Positions 20,793 to 29,773 of a DNA stretch of 64,000 nt are shown here, piece after piece; position 1 is the stretch's first letter; every line of letters begins with the position of its first letter. The DNA lies in the NCBI GenBank assembly GCA_934045075.1, contig OW203729.1:4971816-5035815 (forward strand), in the 5' to 3' direction. The notes beneath the pieces were generated by a model that saw only the letters and a list, made by a program, of their open reading frames with translations, was not told the DNA's origin and searched no databases. Made by a program: the position numbers and the translations under genes. This DNA is from Yponomeuta sedellus. Taxonomy: Eukaryota; Arthropoda; Insecta; Lepidoptera; Yponomeutidae.

Positions 20793-21055
20793 TGAAGTAA
20801 TTTGCATCACTTGCAGCCCCGAGTACCTACTTTGCAGTTAGGTTTTACAGATGTCGCTGCCTGTACGTAATACAGAGAGTATTGTAACGAGGTTCGAAAT
20901 TTCACTGATGCCGGTGAGTCGCCCATTAGATCAGTTGGAAAGAGCGCTGGCACGGATAGCCAGAGGTCGCGGGTTCGAATCAGCATGGGTGGAATTTTTA
21001 GGCATAAATAAGTTTTTTAAAATTGTCCTTAGCACGGGTTAGTGCATTAAAAATA
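20793..21055 (+). mobile_element. tRNA-like retroposon, single plus-strand copy
   Basis: Leader GCTGAAGTAATTTGC...CTACTTTGCAGTTAGG, then TGTCGCTGCCTGTACGTAAT, a slightly damaged tRNA head (20924-20990), GGAATTTTTAGGC and the 3' end CTTAGCACGGGTTAGTGCAT with AAAAATAA. It is one monomer of the family that forms multimers at 32672-33501. 21056-21478 holds nothing I recognise. Confidence 0.65.
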
Positions 21056-21489
21056 ATATAACTAGTAAGTATTACATATTCCCATTTTTTGCGAGTACAA
21101 AGTTTTGTTGGCCAGTGAGTAGTAGCTAATTAAATTTGGGTTTCGCTTGAAATATGTCTTTGACCTCTCCTCATTAGATGGTTGGCTGCTCCCGGCATAT
21201 ATGTTGCTATTATTGGGCGTAATTACTTTTTTTAAGCATTTTCCAGCGTTCAGGAATTTCGGTAGGCCCCTTTTCTATTGAAAGGGTAGGATCCCGAAAA
21301 AGGTCACAGGAAATACTTCGTGGTTATCCGCATCGTTTTTTTTTTGTTGAATCAATTATTTAAACTTTTTTTTATCGGTTACGCTATCGCAAATCGAACG
21401 TGCCAGTATTTCTGTATTCTAAAAGATAACTCAACTTTACAGAATAAAGTCTGTAAAATATTACAAGTGTTATTCTCTGGAATCGAATT

Positions 21490-21859
21490 CGTTATCAACC
21501 CTTGTATGTCCCCACTGCTGGGGCACGGGTCTCTTCCTGCATCGCAGGAAGGTTAGGCCATACATCACCACGGGGGCCAAGTCCGGGTTGGTGGAGGATT
21601 GTAAGACAGTGGCGGGCCTTACTGTCAGAAGTTATCAAGCCGCCCATAAGGCCTCTTACATGGCTTAACGACTGCCATTATATGACAGCCGGCAGCAACG
21701 GCTTAGCGTGCCTTGCAAAGCACGGAAGCTCTTGGAAAAATGCCACTAGCGGTAGTCACGGGAAGCTCACCCTTCCTGTACCTGACCGCGCCTGTTGTTG
21801 CTTAACCAAGTGATTGATTCCAATCACTCTGTTCGTCTAGGCTACGAGCGCTTCGGCGC
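21490..21859 (-). mobile_element. 5S-rRNA-like SINE, full length with 11-bp TSD (D4)
   Basis: Reference copy of the family, 370 bp, flanked by GGAATCGAATT (21479-21489 and 21860-21870). In minus orientation the 5' part contains GGTTAAGCAACAACAGGCGC, then GGTCAGG and GGGTGAGC. Better copies read GCAGGATGGGTGACCGTCCC. These align in order with the internal control region of 5S rRNA (TTAAGCA, GGGCGCGGT, GATGGGTGACCG; recalled, not searched). The body and 3' end (GGGGACATACAAGGGTTGAT) are unrelated to 5S. There is no poly(A) tail. Confidence 0.75.
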
Positions 21860-21914
21860 GGAATCGAATTATATATTAAGAATCAATTATACTGATAGAT
21901 AAATAAACTGATAA

Positions 21915-22061
21915 AAACAAGGCTGTTGCCAAGTGGGTCGAACCATGGACTCGGAACCGAGAGATCCAGGTTCGATTCCCAGTGCGGGCATGTACCATGA
22001 CTTGGTTTTCTAAGTAATTTCACAAATGTACATAACATTTTTGTAAAATTATAGTCGTCAG
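21915..22061 (+). mobile_element. tRNA-derived SINE head fragment
   Basis: GGCTGTTGCCAAGTGGGTCG, GGACTCGGAACCGAGAGATC and the B-box GGTTCGATTCCC, followed by GGCATGTACCATGACTTGG and CACAAATGTACATAAC. It belongs to the same superfamily as the SINEs at 12474 and 27046 and is cut off after the first 130 bp. Confidence 0.55.
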
Positions 22062-22250
22062 GCTTTACTAGTCCACTGCTGGACATAGCCCTCCCCTAAA
22101 GAGCGCCACGTTGTGTTATCATAGGCGGTAATACCCATAATCCCCACGCTGGGCATGCGGGTTGGGGATCGCAGTTCGGTAGAATTGTACTGCTGGGGGC
22201 GCTGCTGCCCACCTCCCGGTTTGTGTCCCTTAGTCGCCTTTTACGACACT
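22062..22250 (-). repeat. LINE 3' end (GAA-tail family), minus strand
   Basis: AGTCCACTGCTGGACATAGC through GTCGCCTTTTACGACAC matches 34962-35222. It ends exactly where the palindromic element at 22252 starts. Confidence 0.55.
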
Positions 22251-22251
22251 A

Positions 22252-22442
22252 AGGGTCTGTGTCACAATCTGTAAATAAAGTTCCTGATAAGCTATCCGCA
22301 ACCAGGGCTGCCGTTTGTTCTAAATTTGAAACCATAAACGAACACACGCAATATAGGTAATTTATTTAAATTTAGAACAAACGGCAGCCCTGGTTGCGGA
22401 TAGCTTATCTGGAACTTTATTTGAACATTGTGAAACAGGCTC
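22252..22442. mobile_element. MITE with long inverted arms (J1)
   Basis: GGGTCTGTGTCACAATCTGTAAATAAAGTTCC...CCGTTTGTTCTAAATTTG pairs with the right arm CAAATTTAGAACAAACGG-type sequence ending GTGAAACAGGCTC. Arms are about 75 bp and the centre about 40 bp. A near-identical relative is at 62733-62957. There is no coding content. Confidence 0.6.
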
Positions 22443-22469
22443 TAAACATTATTAAAAAAAATAGTAGCA

Positions 22470-22610
22470 CTCGCTAACTGTGAAGGAAAACATCATGAAG
22501 AATCCTGAGTGTCTGGGTGTTCAAATACCTCAGCGCTTGAAATGACCAATCCCCGGTGGGCACGCGTGGTAATTAAGTCCTTACTCTCTGAGAGAAGACT
22601 TATCACTCAT
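22470..22610 (+). repeat. SINE body fragment
   Basis: GTGAAGGAAAACATCATGAA, CTCAGCGCTTGAAATGACCA and CTCTGAGAGAAGACTTA, the 3' body of the SINE family seen at 27046-27335. Confidence 0.5.
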
Positions 22611-22676
22611 TACATCCTAAGGAATCGTTTCGGTAGATTTTAATATGAGTATTGATAGCTTTTGAAGGGCGGTGGT

Positions 22677-22920
22677 AGCGGAGAGGTGTTGAACGCCGGC
22701 CTCTCAATCGGGAGGTCGTGGGTTCAAATCCCGGCATGTACCAATGACTTTGTTTTCTAAGTTATGTACATTTGTGAAATTATAGTAGCAATACCACTCG
22801 CCGACGGTGAAGGAAAACATCGTAAGGAAACCCTAATGTCTGACGTACCTCAGCGCTTTCTACGTACAATGGCCCAACTATGAGGCTAAGTGCGGAAATC
22901 TCAGGTCTAACTAACTAACT
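22677..22920 (+). mobile_element. tRNA-derived SINE with short AACT tail (G2)
   Basis: Same layout as 12474-12763, with head GGGCGGTGGTAGCGGAGAGG and B-box GGGTTCAAATCCC. There is a small deletion near GACGTACCTC, and only three AACT units. Confidence 0.7.
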
Positions 22921-22965
22921 AGCTTTTGCGCGGAAAATTAAGTTGTCTGATACCTATCTTCTTCT

Positions 22966-23046
22966 TCAGGCTATATTATGTAGTCCACTGCTGGACATAA
23001 CCCTCCCCTAATGAGCGCCATAGCGCCCTGTCTTCGGGTTTGCCCA
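22966..23046 (-). repeat. LINE 3' end (GAA-tail family), short
   Basis: CTTCTTCTTCAGGCTATATT, TAGTCCACTGCTGGACATAA and CCTCCCCTAATGAGCGCC, truncated after about 80 bp. Confidence 0.55.
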
Positions 23047-23141
23047 TACCTATCTTAATTGAAGGATATTTATGGATTTATGCCCTGCAGTGGGGTGTTT
23101 AAAAACAAAATAAGTCCTTAAATTAAGATAGTTATCAGATA

Positions 23142-23300
23142 GAGCGGCTTGAAAAGTTCTGACAGTAAGACCAGCCACTAGTCTTGCAAGCCTCCACCGA
23201 TCCGGACTTGGCCACCGTGGTGGAGTATGGACCATACCTTCCTCAGAGAAGGGACCCGTCCCCTTCGGTGGGGACGTAATGGGTTGATGATGATAATAAC
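23142..23300 (+). repeat. Related SINE/LINE 3' end with (GAT)n tail
   Basis: CTGACAGTAAGACCAGCCAC, CCGGACTTGGCCACCGTGG and GGTGGGGACGTAATGGGTTG then GATGATGATAATAA. It is homologous to the 3' half of the 5S-like SINEs but with a GAT tail, so it may be the partner LINE's 3' end. The same variant recurs in minus orientation at 40983-41285. Confidence 0.5.
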
Positions 23301-23841
23301 GATAGGTAGGTATCAGATAACTTCAATTTCAATGCAAAACGCCGCAAAAGCAATGCTCAGAGTCAAATCCACCCAAATGATTCCTCAAGTTGTGGTAAAT
23401 AATAGCTATTGTCAGGTGAGGACATAATTTGATTTTAATTAATAAATAATAAAGCTCTCGAGTGTATTCCAAGCACTGACTCGCTGTGGTACTATGATTC
23501 TGTACATCTCTGCGTAGTCGAATCTGAGACACAGTTTCAATTAATAAGGTACAGTTGACAGCAGATTAACCTCTGAATCTTTGGTGCAAAGTAGGGCCGC
23601 AATGTAGTGTTGTAGAATGCACTTATGTCAAGCTTGATGTGCTATCCATTGTCTGTACTATTTGTTTATGTGCTCGTCCTCATAGCATAAGAGCACGTGA
23701 CTTTGTCACGCGTTTATCGTTCTTTACCCAATACGAGTACCTGAGTTAGGACGGCCCGCTATACGGCATATACAATTATTTATTAAATTAAACGTAACAT
23801 AATATTAACATTATTACAATGCAATCTATGTGTCTGTGTAT

Positions 23842-24087
23842 TATTATTATTATACTTTATTGACCACGAAACATTAAATAGGACATTACATAAGAAATAA
23901 CAAGTACAAATGCGAGCTTATAGCTAAATAATAAGAGCATAGAAGTTGCTATCAGCAATGAGGCGGCCAATTGTACCTCTTCGTTTGTAACTGTTGTCTC
24001 TGTAATTATTTTCTGGTGTGTACAATAAAGAATATTCTTATCTTATCCTATCTTATCTCTGTAAGAGATTTCTTCCAGCAAACCAAT
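23842..24087 (-). repeat. LINE 3' end, interrupted by another LINE tail
   Basis: The minus-strand fragment 23842-23933 (CACGAAACATT...GCGAGCTTAT) resumes at about 24054 (ATCTCTGTAAGAGATTTCTTC). Between them, in plus orientation, lies GCGGCCAATTGTACC...GTACAATAAAGAATATTC with a (TTATC)n tail, an insertion of about 120 bp of a related LINE end. Confidence 0.5.
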
Positions 24088-24229
24088 AACAACAAACGCG
24101 TAACATTGAGCTATATATTTATGTATTTATTTTTAGATTATGTTGTTTATTTATTTCTTTCGTAGTTAGGAAGGTTATTCAATATTTATGTAGTATATTT
24201 TGTACACGTATATAGACCAGCTTTTTACT

Positions 24230-24300
24230 GCTAAGGTTTGCTGGAAGAAATCTCTTTCAGAGATAAGCTCCCCTTTGTACATAGAGTTATCCAGTATCTA
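24230..24300 (+). repeat. LINE 3' end fragment
   Basis: TTTGCTGGAAGAAATCTC, GAGATAAGCTC and CTTTGTACATAG; same family as 513-600 in the other orientation. The stretch to 24451 is AT-rich, with a TACATACCTACATAGG palindrome near 24380. Confidence 0.45.
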
Positions 24301-24450
24301 TGTAGTATTATAGTATTGTATGTAAGTAATATTGATTATTAGTATGTACATACATACATTTACTGCAATCTACATACCTACATAGGTATGTAGATTGCAG
24401 TAAATATGTATTTGAGTATAATTTTATATATTTTGTGCTGTTTTATATAC

Positions 24451-24451
<1 letters not shown>

Positions 24452-24515
<64 letters not shown>

Positions 24516-24762
24516 ACCTGAGATTTCCGCACTTAGCCTCATAGTTGGGCCATTGTACGTAGCAAGCGCTGAGGTACGCTAACACCTCAGACACTAGGGT
24601 TTCCTTACGATGTTTTCCTTCACCGTTAGCGAGTAGTATTGCTACTATAATTTCACAAATGTACATAACTTAGAAAACAAAGTCATTGGTACATGCCGGG
24701 GTTCGAACCCACGACCTCCCGATTGAGAAGCCGGCGTTCTACACCGCTCCGCTACCACCGCT
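24452..24762 (-). mobile_element. tRNA-derived SINE with long (TTAG)n tail (G3)
   Basis: Complete minus-strand copy of the 12474 family. Its tail, read on the plus strand, is about sixteen TTAG units (24452-24515). The repeat is TTAG, not the insect telomeric TTAGG. Confidence 0.75.
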
Positions 24763-24889
24763 CTTGTTTTATATACGTATGTGTATTTAAATTATTTTTT
24801 TTAATATTTAGTTAACCTAGGTTATGTAATAAATCACTCTTATATTATATTGTTTACTGGCACTACCCCTTCCACTGTCCGCATTATCG

Positions 24890-25052
24890 TGGGTTAGCTG
24901 GAAGAAAATACTATCTAGTATTAAGCTCGCCTTTGTACAAATTTGTTTAGTGCAATAAAGAATTTTCATTCATTCATATATGTTAGTTCTTATGTAATGT
25001 CCTGTTAGATGTTTCGTGTACAATAAAGTATATCATAATAATAATAATAAAC
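24890..25052 (+). repeat. LINE 3' ends, two joined fragments
   Basis: GTTAGCTGGAAGAAAATAC...GTGCAATAAAGAATTTTC with a CATT tail is followed by TTATGTAATGTCCTG...GTGTACAATAAAGTATATC and AATAATAATAA. They are two related LINE tails, one probably inserted in the other. Confidence 0.45.
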
Positions 25053-25059
25053 GCAACAG

Positions 25060-25106
25060 TGTGTGTGTGTGTGTGTGTGTGGGTGTGTGTGTGTGTGTGT
25101 GTGTGA
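25060..25106. repeat. (GT)n microsatellite
   Basis: About 22 GT units with one GG interruption. Confidence 0.85.
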
Positions 25107-25411
25107 AAAGATCGTTGCCTTCATTGTCAACCAATAAAACCTTTGTAGTAGCGCACCTAATATCCATATTTAAAAAGAGCTTTTATCACGAGTCCCCACC
25201 GTGCCCTGAAATTCGCTTCAAGACAATACGCCCGAGCCAAAACGGCCAAAGCTTTATCTGTTTATTTCTTAACGAACTTGGCATAATCAACCTCGCTGCT
25301 GACCCCGGGGACGTAAGAAGGAAGCACAGCCTTGATACAAATATTATTTTAAATGGTCTTGGCTGTTCGAAGACATAATTTTCGCGGTTTTTACCCAAGC
25401 ACTAAACATAA

Positions 25412-25553
25412 GGGGAACATAAAAAGTACCCGGAACCGGCGTGCGTGCATGCAACGACTTATGAACGTTGATGAAGCGAAGGTGATCTGTGAGGATCGTG
25501 GCAAGTGGCAGTTCCTGGTCTCTGCCTACCCCTCTGGGATACAGGCGTGAGCT

Positions 25554-25557
<4 letters not shown>
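25412..25557 (+). pseudogene. LINE ORF2 C-terminal remnant
   Basis: The frame ends in KSTRNRRACMQRLMNVDEAK and DRGKWQFLVSAYPSGIQA, then TGA at 25548. These words are characteristic of the end of lepidopteran non-LTR retrotransposon ORFs (family knowledge). Only about 45 codons survive. The 3' UTR is just a few bases before the (GTAT)n array at 25558, so the array is the element's expanded tail. An inverted copy follows at 25740. Confidence 0.6.
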
Positions 25558-25587
<30 letters not shown>

Positions 25588-25722
25588 TGTATGTATGTAT
25601 GTATGTATGTATGTATGTATGTATGTATGTATGTATGTATGTATGTATGTATGTATGTATGTATGTATGTATGTATGTATGTATGTATGTATGTATGTAT
25701 GTATGTATGTATGTATGTATGT
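25558..25722. repeat. (GTAT)n microsatellite, about 41 units
   Basis: Pure GTAT array of about 165 bp, ending at GTAGGTATGA. It sits exactly at the 3' end of the LINE fragment. Long open frames in it (YVCM and HTYI repeats) are not genes. Confidence 0.9.
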
Positions 25723-25739
25723 AGGTATGAAACATAAAC

Positions 25740-25880
25740 ATACGATAATCTCACGTTTCTATCCCAGAGGGGTAGGCAGAGACTAGTCAATGACACTTGC
25801 CACGGTCCTGACATATCAACTTAGCTTCATCAACGTTCATTAGTTGTTGCATACACGCATTCCGACTTCGGATACTTTTT
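25740..25880 (-). pseudogene. LINE ORF2 C-terminal remnant, inverted partner
   Basis: Minus-strand copy of the ORF end at 25412 (TATCCCAGAGGGGTAGGCAG, TTCATCAACGTTCATTAG), more diverged. It faces the first copy across the microsatellite. Confidence 0.55.
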
Positions 25881-26159
25881 TCCCGCCCTTTGCTAATACA
25901 TCCCCTAGTTGGTCGAAGTATGTCCGCCTGGGACGCCCCTTACCGGCACTTCCACCCACATTCGCTATGTAGGTATATTTGTTTCGTCAATCTTTCTTCT
26001 TCCATTCTCCACAAATGTCCAAACCAACGCAACATTCCTGTCTCAATTCAATTCTACCCAAGCACTGTAAGTTATTTCTAAAATACGCAATTCCTTAAAC
26101 GAGTCACTTAAAGTTTGACAACCACTTTTGTTTTAGCACTTTGGATTTTTTGATGAACA

Positions 26160-26299
26160 TAGACATAACAGAACATTTACCTACAGGCACATACATTGCT
26201 TCTGGCCCCACACTATGATACTCTGTGTCGTGGGAACCAGAAACATCGACATCACTAACATGTAAACATCCAAGACCTGATTTTTTTTCGTCCCCACTC
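26160..26299 (-). mobile_element. tRNA-derived SINE (TAACA-tail family), head lost
   Basis: ACATAACAGAACATTTACC, ACACTATGATACTCTGTG and AAACATCCAAGACC with a T-run. It stops before the tRNA head. Confidence 0.6.
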
Positions 26300-26388
26300 G
26301 GCATTCTTCCATACGAGTAAACGACAAGGATTTACAGAAGGCTGTGAAGTTCGTAAAGCGCGAAACATTGTGTAGACATTGATATTCA

Positions 26389-26946
26389 ATATCAACCCTT
26401 GTATGTCCCCACTGCTGGGGCACGGGTCTCTTCCCACATCGCAGGATGGTTCTGCTATACTCCACCACGCGGGCCAAGTCCGGGTTAGTGGAGCATTGAA
26501 AGACGGTGGCGGGCCTTACTGTCAGAAGTTATCAAGCCGCCCAAAAGGCCTCTGACATGGCTTAACGACCGCCATTACATGACAGCCAGCACCAACAGCT
26601 TAACATGCCTTGCAAAGCACGGAAGCGCTCGGAAAAATGCCACTAGCGGTAGTCACGGGACGGTCACCCATCCTGCACCTCACAACATAACATAACATTA
26701 ACATTTACATACTGGCACATACATTGCTTCTGGCCCCACACTAGGATACCCTGTGTCGTGGGAACCAGAAACAACGACATCACAAACATGTAAACATCCA
26801 AGACCTGGGGTTTTTTTTTTGTTCCCAGCCGGGATTCGAACCCGGAACTTCTTGCATGGTAGGCAGACGCGCTACCGCTACGCCACAGAGGTCGTCAAGT
26901 GACTCAAGTGATTGATTCGAATCACTCAGCTCGACTAGGTCTCGAG
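26389..26946 (-). mobile_element. 5S-rRNA-like SINE split by another SINE (D5)
   Basis: The 3' and central parts lie at 26389-26680 and the 5' head (ACTCAAGTGATTGATTCG...TCGAG) at 26895-26946. The insertion at 26682-26894 replaces about 25 bp of the 5S-like segment. Confidence 0.7.
26682..26894 (-). mobile_element. tRNA-derived SINE nested in D5 (C4)
   Basis: Complete minus-strand copy: AACATAACATAACATT tail, body, T-run, B-box complement GGATTCGAACC and head GACCTCTGTGGCGTAGCGG. It is younger than the 5S-like SINE it interrupts. Confidence 0.75.
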
Positions 26947-27045
26947 ACATTGATATTAAAAAGATGTAATAATAAATATGTGAAAAAACTCATAGAACAA
27001 AAGTCGTTGTATATAAATTACAAATAATTTTTTTAGCATATAAAA

Positions 27046-27335
27046 GTGCCTCTGCTAGGCACAGGTCTTCTCATAGAGAGAGCGTATGTGCTTAATTACC
27101 ACGCTAACCCACCGCGTATTGGCCAATGTCAAGCGCTGAGGTATTTGAACACCTCAGACACTTCGTCACGATGTTTTCCTTCGCGATTATCGAGTGATAT
27201 TGTTACTAAAACTTCACAAATATACATAATTTAGTAAAAAAATTCACTGGCACGTGCCAGCTCTGGCAATCAAACCTGGGTCTCTCGCTTCTGAGTCCAT
27301 TGTCCTACCCCCTGCTCTACCGCCACTTCCCTGAC
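27046..27335 (-). mobile_element. tRNA-derived SINE, long variant
   Basis: Minus-strand copy with head GGGAAGTGGCGGTAGAGCAG...GACCCAGGTTTGATTGCC, then CACGTGCCAGTG, CAAATATACATAATTTAG and body GAGGTATTTGAACACCTC, CTCTCTATGAGAAGACCTG. The head is related to the 21915 copy. Confidence 0.55.
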
Positions 27336-27505
27336 ATTATGCTTTATTTATTTAGTTCCGCTCAATCACCTAGATACGCCCCTGTGCAACTCTAACCACT
27401 TAACTCCCCGTCCCAGGTTAACACGGAACCTTCTTTAGCGTCTGCTTTGTTGGGAATGGCCGGTTTCACATTGCACAGACTAAAATAATCGTAACGACTA
27501 GTGAA

Positions 27506-27750
27506 GCGGTGGTAGCGAAGCGGTTGAATGCCGGCTTCCCAATCGGGAGGTCGGGTTCGATTCCCGGCATGCACCTATGACTTGGTTTTCTAATTGTGTA
27601 CATTTTTCGAACTTATAGTAGTAATCACTAGCTAACGAAGGTAAACATTGTGAGGAGACCCTAATATTTGGAGTGTTAACATACTATCAGCGCTTGCTGC
27701 GTACATAGCCCAACTATAAGGCTAACTGCGGAAATCTTAGGTCTAATCAA
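27506..27750 (+). mobile_element. tRNA-derived SINE, decayed (G4)
   Basis: GCGGTGGTAGCGAAGCGGTT, B-box GGGTTCGATTCCC and GCATGCACCTATGACTTGG, with a body diverged from 12474-12763. It ends AGGTCTAATC without an AACT array. Confidence 0.6.
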
Positions 27751-27799
27751 ACGTTACGACACGATAGCATCGGACTGACAGATTCTTATGTTTCATACT

Positions 27800-28064
27800 T
27801 GCTGTGTGGTGTCGGCCTAGAGAATAGCACCAACCCAATTCTTCCCGCGGGTGTCGTAAGAGGCGACTAAGGGACATAAACCGGGGGGTGGGCAGCAGCG
27901 CCCTCCGCAGTACAATTCCACCGAACTGCGATCCCCAACCCGCATGCCCAGCGTGGGGATTATGGGCACTACCCCCCAATGATGGCACAGCCTTGCGCTA
28001 TGGCGCTCATTAGGGAGGGTTATGTCCAGCAGTGGACTAATATAGCCTGAAGAAGAAGAAGAAG
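27800..28064 (+). repeat. LINE 3' end with (GAA)n tail, full block
   Basis: About 90 percent identical by eye to 6208-6472, ending TATAGCCTGAAGAAGAAGAA. A second short tail (ATAGCCTGAAGAAGAAGAAG) follows at 28123-28144, with a GTCAGAGTCGGCATGTACCA duplication between them. Confidence 0.6.
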
Positions 28065-28178
28065 ACACAGGGTTACATCGCCAGAGTCAGCATGTACCAG
28101 TGACGTCAGAGTCGGCATGTACCAATAGCCTGAAGAAGAAGAAGATACTTAACTTTATTTTATATTATTTATATTATT

Positions 28179-28275
28179 TATTGCACACGAAAAACACATA
28201 AAAGAAATAGAATGCAAGAGAATACATGCACAAAGGCGAGCTTATCTCTGCAAGAGATTTCTTCCAGCAAACCTT
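28179..28275 (-). repeat. LINE 3' end fragment
   Basis: TTGCACACGAAAAACACAT, GGCGAGCTTATCTCTGCAAG and AGATTTCTTCCAGCAAACC; same family as 513-600. Confidence 0.5.
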
Positions 28276-28475
28276 GGGTAGTCGGACATTTTCTAGGGCC
28301 GTTGTGGGAATGTTGTATGAACTTTATGTGTTCAACGACGTCGAACAGTTACGGTTTAAATCGTCAAATTTGAATTCTTATTACTGCTTAAACTTTCATT
28401 ATTGAATTACTTCCGGGAAATTCTATTTGAAGTTTGATGGAACAAGAGCGAACCGGTTCCGTGTTCCGAGAGTTC

Positions 28476-28568
28476 GATATCAACCCCTGTATGTCCCCAC
28501 TACTGGGGTACGGGTCTGTTCCTGCATCGCTGGAAGATTAGGCCATACTCCACCACGGGGCCCAAGTC
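28476..28568 (-). mobile_element. 5S-rRNA-like SINE, 93-bp 3' fragment with TSD (D6)
   Basis: Only the last 93 bp of the family, flanked by exact 10-bp copies of CCGAGAGTTC (28466-28475 and 28569-28578): a strongly 5'-truncated retroposition event. Confidence 0.75.
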
Positions 28569-28712
28569 CCGAGAGTTCCGTAGTATATAATAATATACAA
28601 CGGATCAGATAAATCCAAATTCGATTAAGTATTACTTCGATGAAGTTGTTAAATGTTTAAAGCAGGTACCTAGTTAATAAAAATAAAATAAAATCCTAAT
28701 AACACAACTACT

Positions 28713-29058
28713 GTATGTTGTCTTTTAGAATATATCTTGGGCTCTAAAGTAGGCTTCGGTTTTCGCACACGAGTGTAACATTACTTCCTGCTCTGTTTTT
28801 CGAAGTTTAGTGTCATACATATTAGTTTCGATATTTCGTGGAGTTTTTTTTTTCCGCTGCCTTTTTCTCCACTACAATACGGCCCGAAGGCGGCGGCTTA
28901 CATTTTACATTGTACATTGACATTCAGCAAACAGAATGTAAATTCTTTACGTTGAAATAAAATTATTTGAATTTGAATTTGAATTTGAATTCTATTACAC
29001 GAATATATCCGATTCTATCCGATAGTAGCCGAGGTATATTCTAAAAGCTAACAGACTG
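28713..29058. mobile_element. TA-flanked MITE, interrupted (I2)
   Basis: Inverted relative to 18550-18914. The right end TTCTAAAAGCTAACAGACTG is followed by TA at 29059. The left end is TCTTTTAGAATATATCTTGG. An insertion at about 28832-28989 separates GTTTCGATATTTC from CTATTACACGAATATATCC. Confidence 0.55.
28832..28989 (+). repeat. LINE 3' end with (GAATTT)n tail nested in MITE I2
   Basis: GTGGAGTTTTTTTTTTCCGC...AATAAAATTATTTGAATTTG, ending in a (TTTGAA) array. Poly-adenylation-like AATAAA and a repeat tail suggest a truncated LINE. Confidence 0.45.
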
Positions 29059-29335
29059 TAGCTATGGCCGAGACCTTGTTCGCGTAGGATTAGACTAAAA
29101 AGTACCCTACTTTAATTATTACTTACTTTTATTAGATGACGGGAGAAAAATAAATTAAGATTTTTTTTACACCGTCTTACAAGTTTCTATCTAGAAGAGT
29201 AGCTGAACTTAGCATTAATACATTGTAAATTTAATCTTGACTTCTTGATCAACAAGGAAAAGCCTTTAAAATAAAACATTCAAATTTGAGTTTTTCACTG
29301 TCATTATTTTTTTATATGAGGGCTAATACGCCATG

Positions 29336-29433
29336 ATATCGATCCTTTGTACGTGCCCACTGCTGGGGCCCGAGTCTCTTCCTGCACTGCAGGAAGGTTA
29401 AGCCATGCTCCACCACGGGGGCCAAGTCCTGGT
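29336..29433 (-). mobile_element. 5S-rRNA-like SINE, 3' fragment (D7)
   Basis: GATCCTTTGTACGTGCCCAC through GGGGCCAAGTCCTGGTTGG, the 3' end of the family, 5'-truncated. Confidence 0.6.
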
Positions 29434-29599
29434 TGGTTACGTCATAATTAAATGGCTTTATTTCTTGACCATAACAGGTAGTTAAGTAAAAAAACACACG
29501 TTCCCTACGTTATCATACCACAGAGGTAGCTTTACTATTGGATAGATGTTTTTTTTTAAGAATTTCGAGGGTTTCCCCACCGTAATAGTTATTCATATA

Positions 29600-29773
29600 C
29601 TAGCTGACCAAGCGAACTTCGTACCGCCTAACAGTCTATTCTTTATTTTTTTTTTCAGAACCATCCTCGTACTTCAAGGAATATTCTAAAAAAAGAATTA
29701 GCGAAATCGGTTCAGCTGCTCTCGAGATTTGCGCTTACCAATACATTCAGCGATTCATTTTTTATATTATAGA
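29600..29773 (-). mobile_element. Helitron-like element, complete copy
   Basis: CTAG at 29600-29603, CGAACTTCGTACCGCC, AGATTTGCGCTTACC, and the TC terminus (as GA) at 29772-29773. Same family as 141-327. Confidence 0.6.

Noticed and set aside
24452..24515. Telomeric repeat
   Set aside because: The unit is TTAG, the tail of a SINE, not the insect telomere TTAGG.
25489..25786. Long open frames of Tyr-Val-Cys-Met or His-Thr-Tyr-Ile repeats on both strands
   Set aside because: They are translations of a (GTAT)n microsatellite whose unit length makes several frames open; the same holds for 45752-46329.
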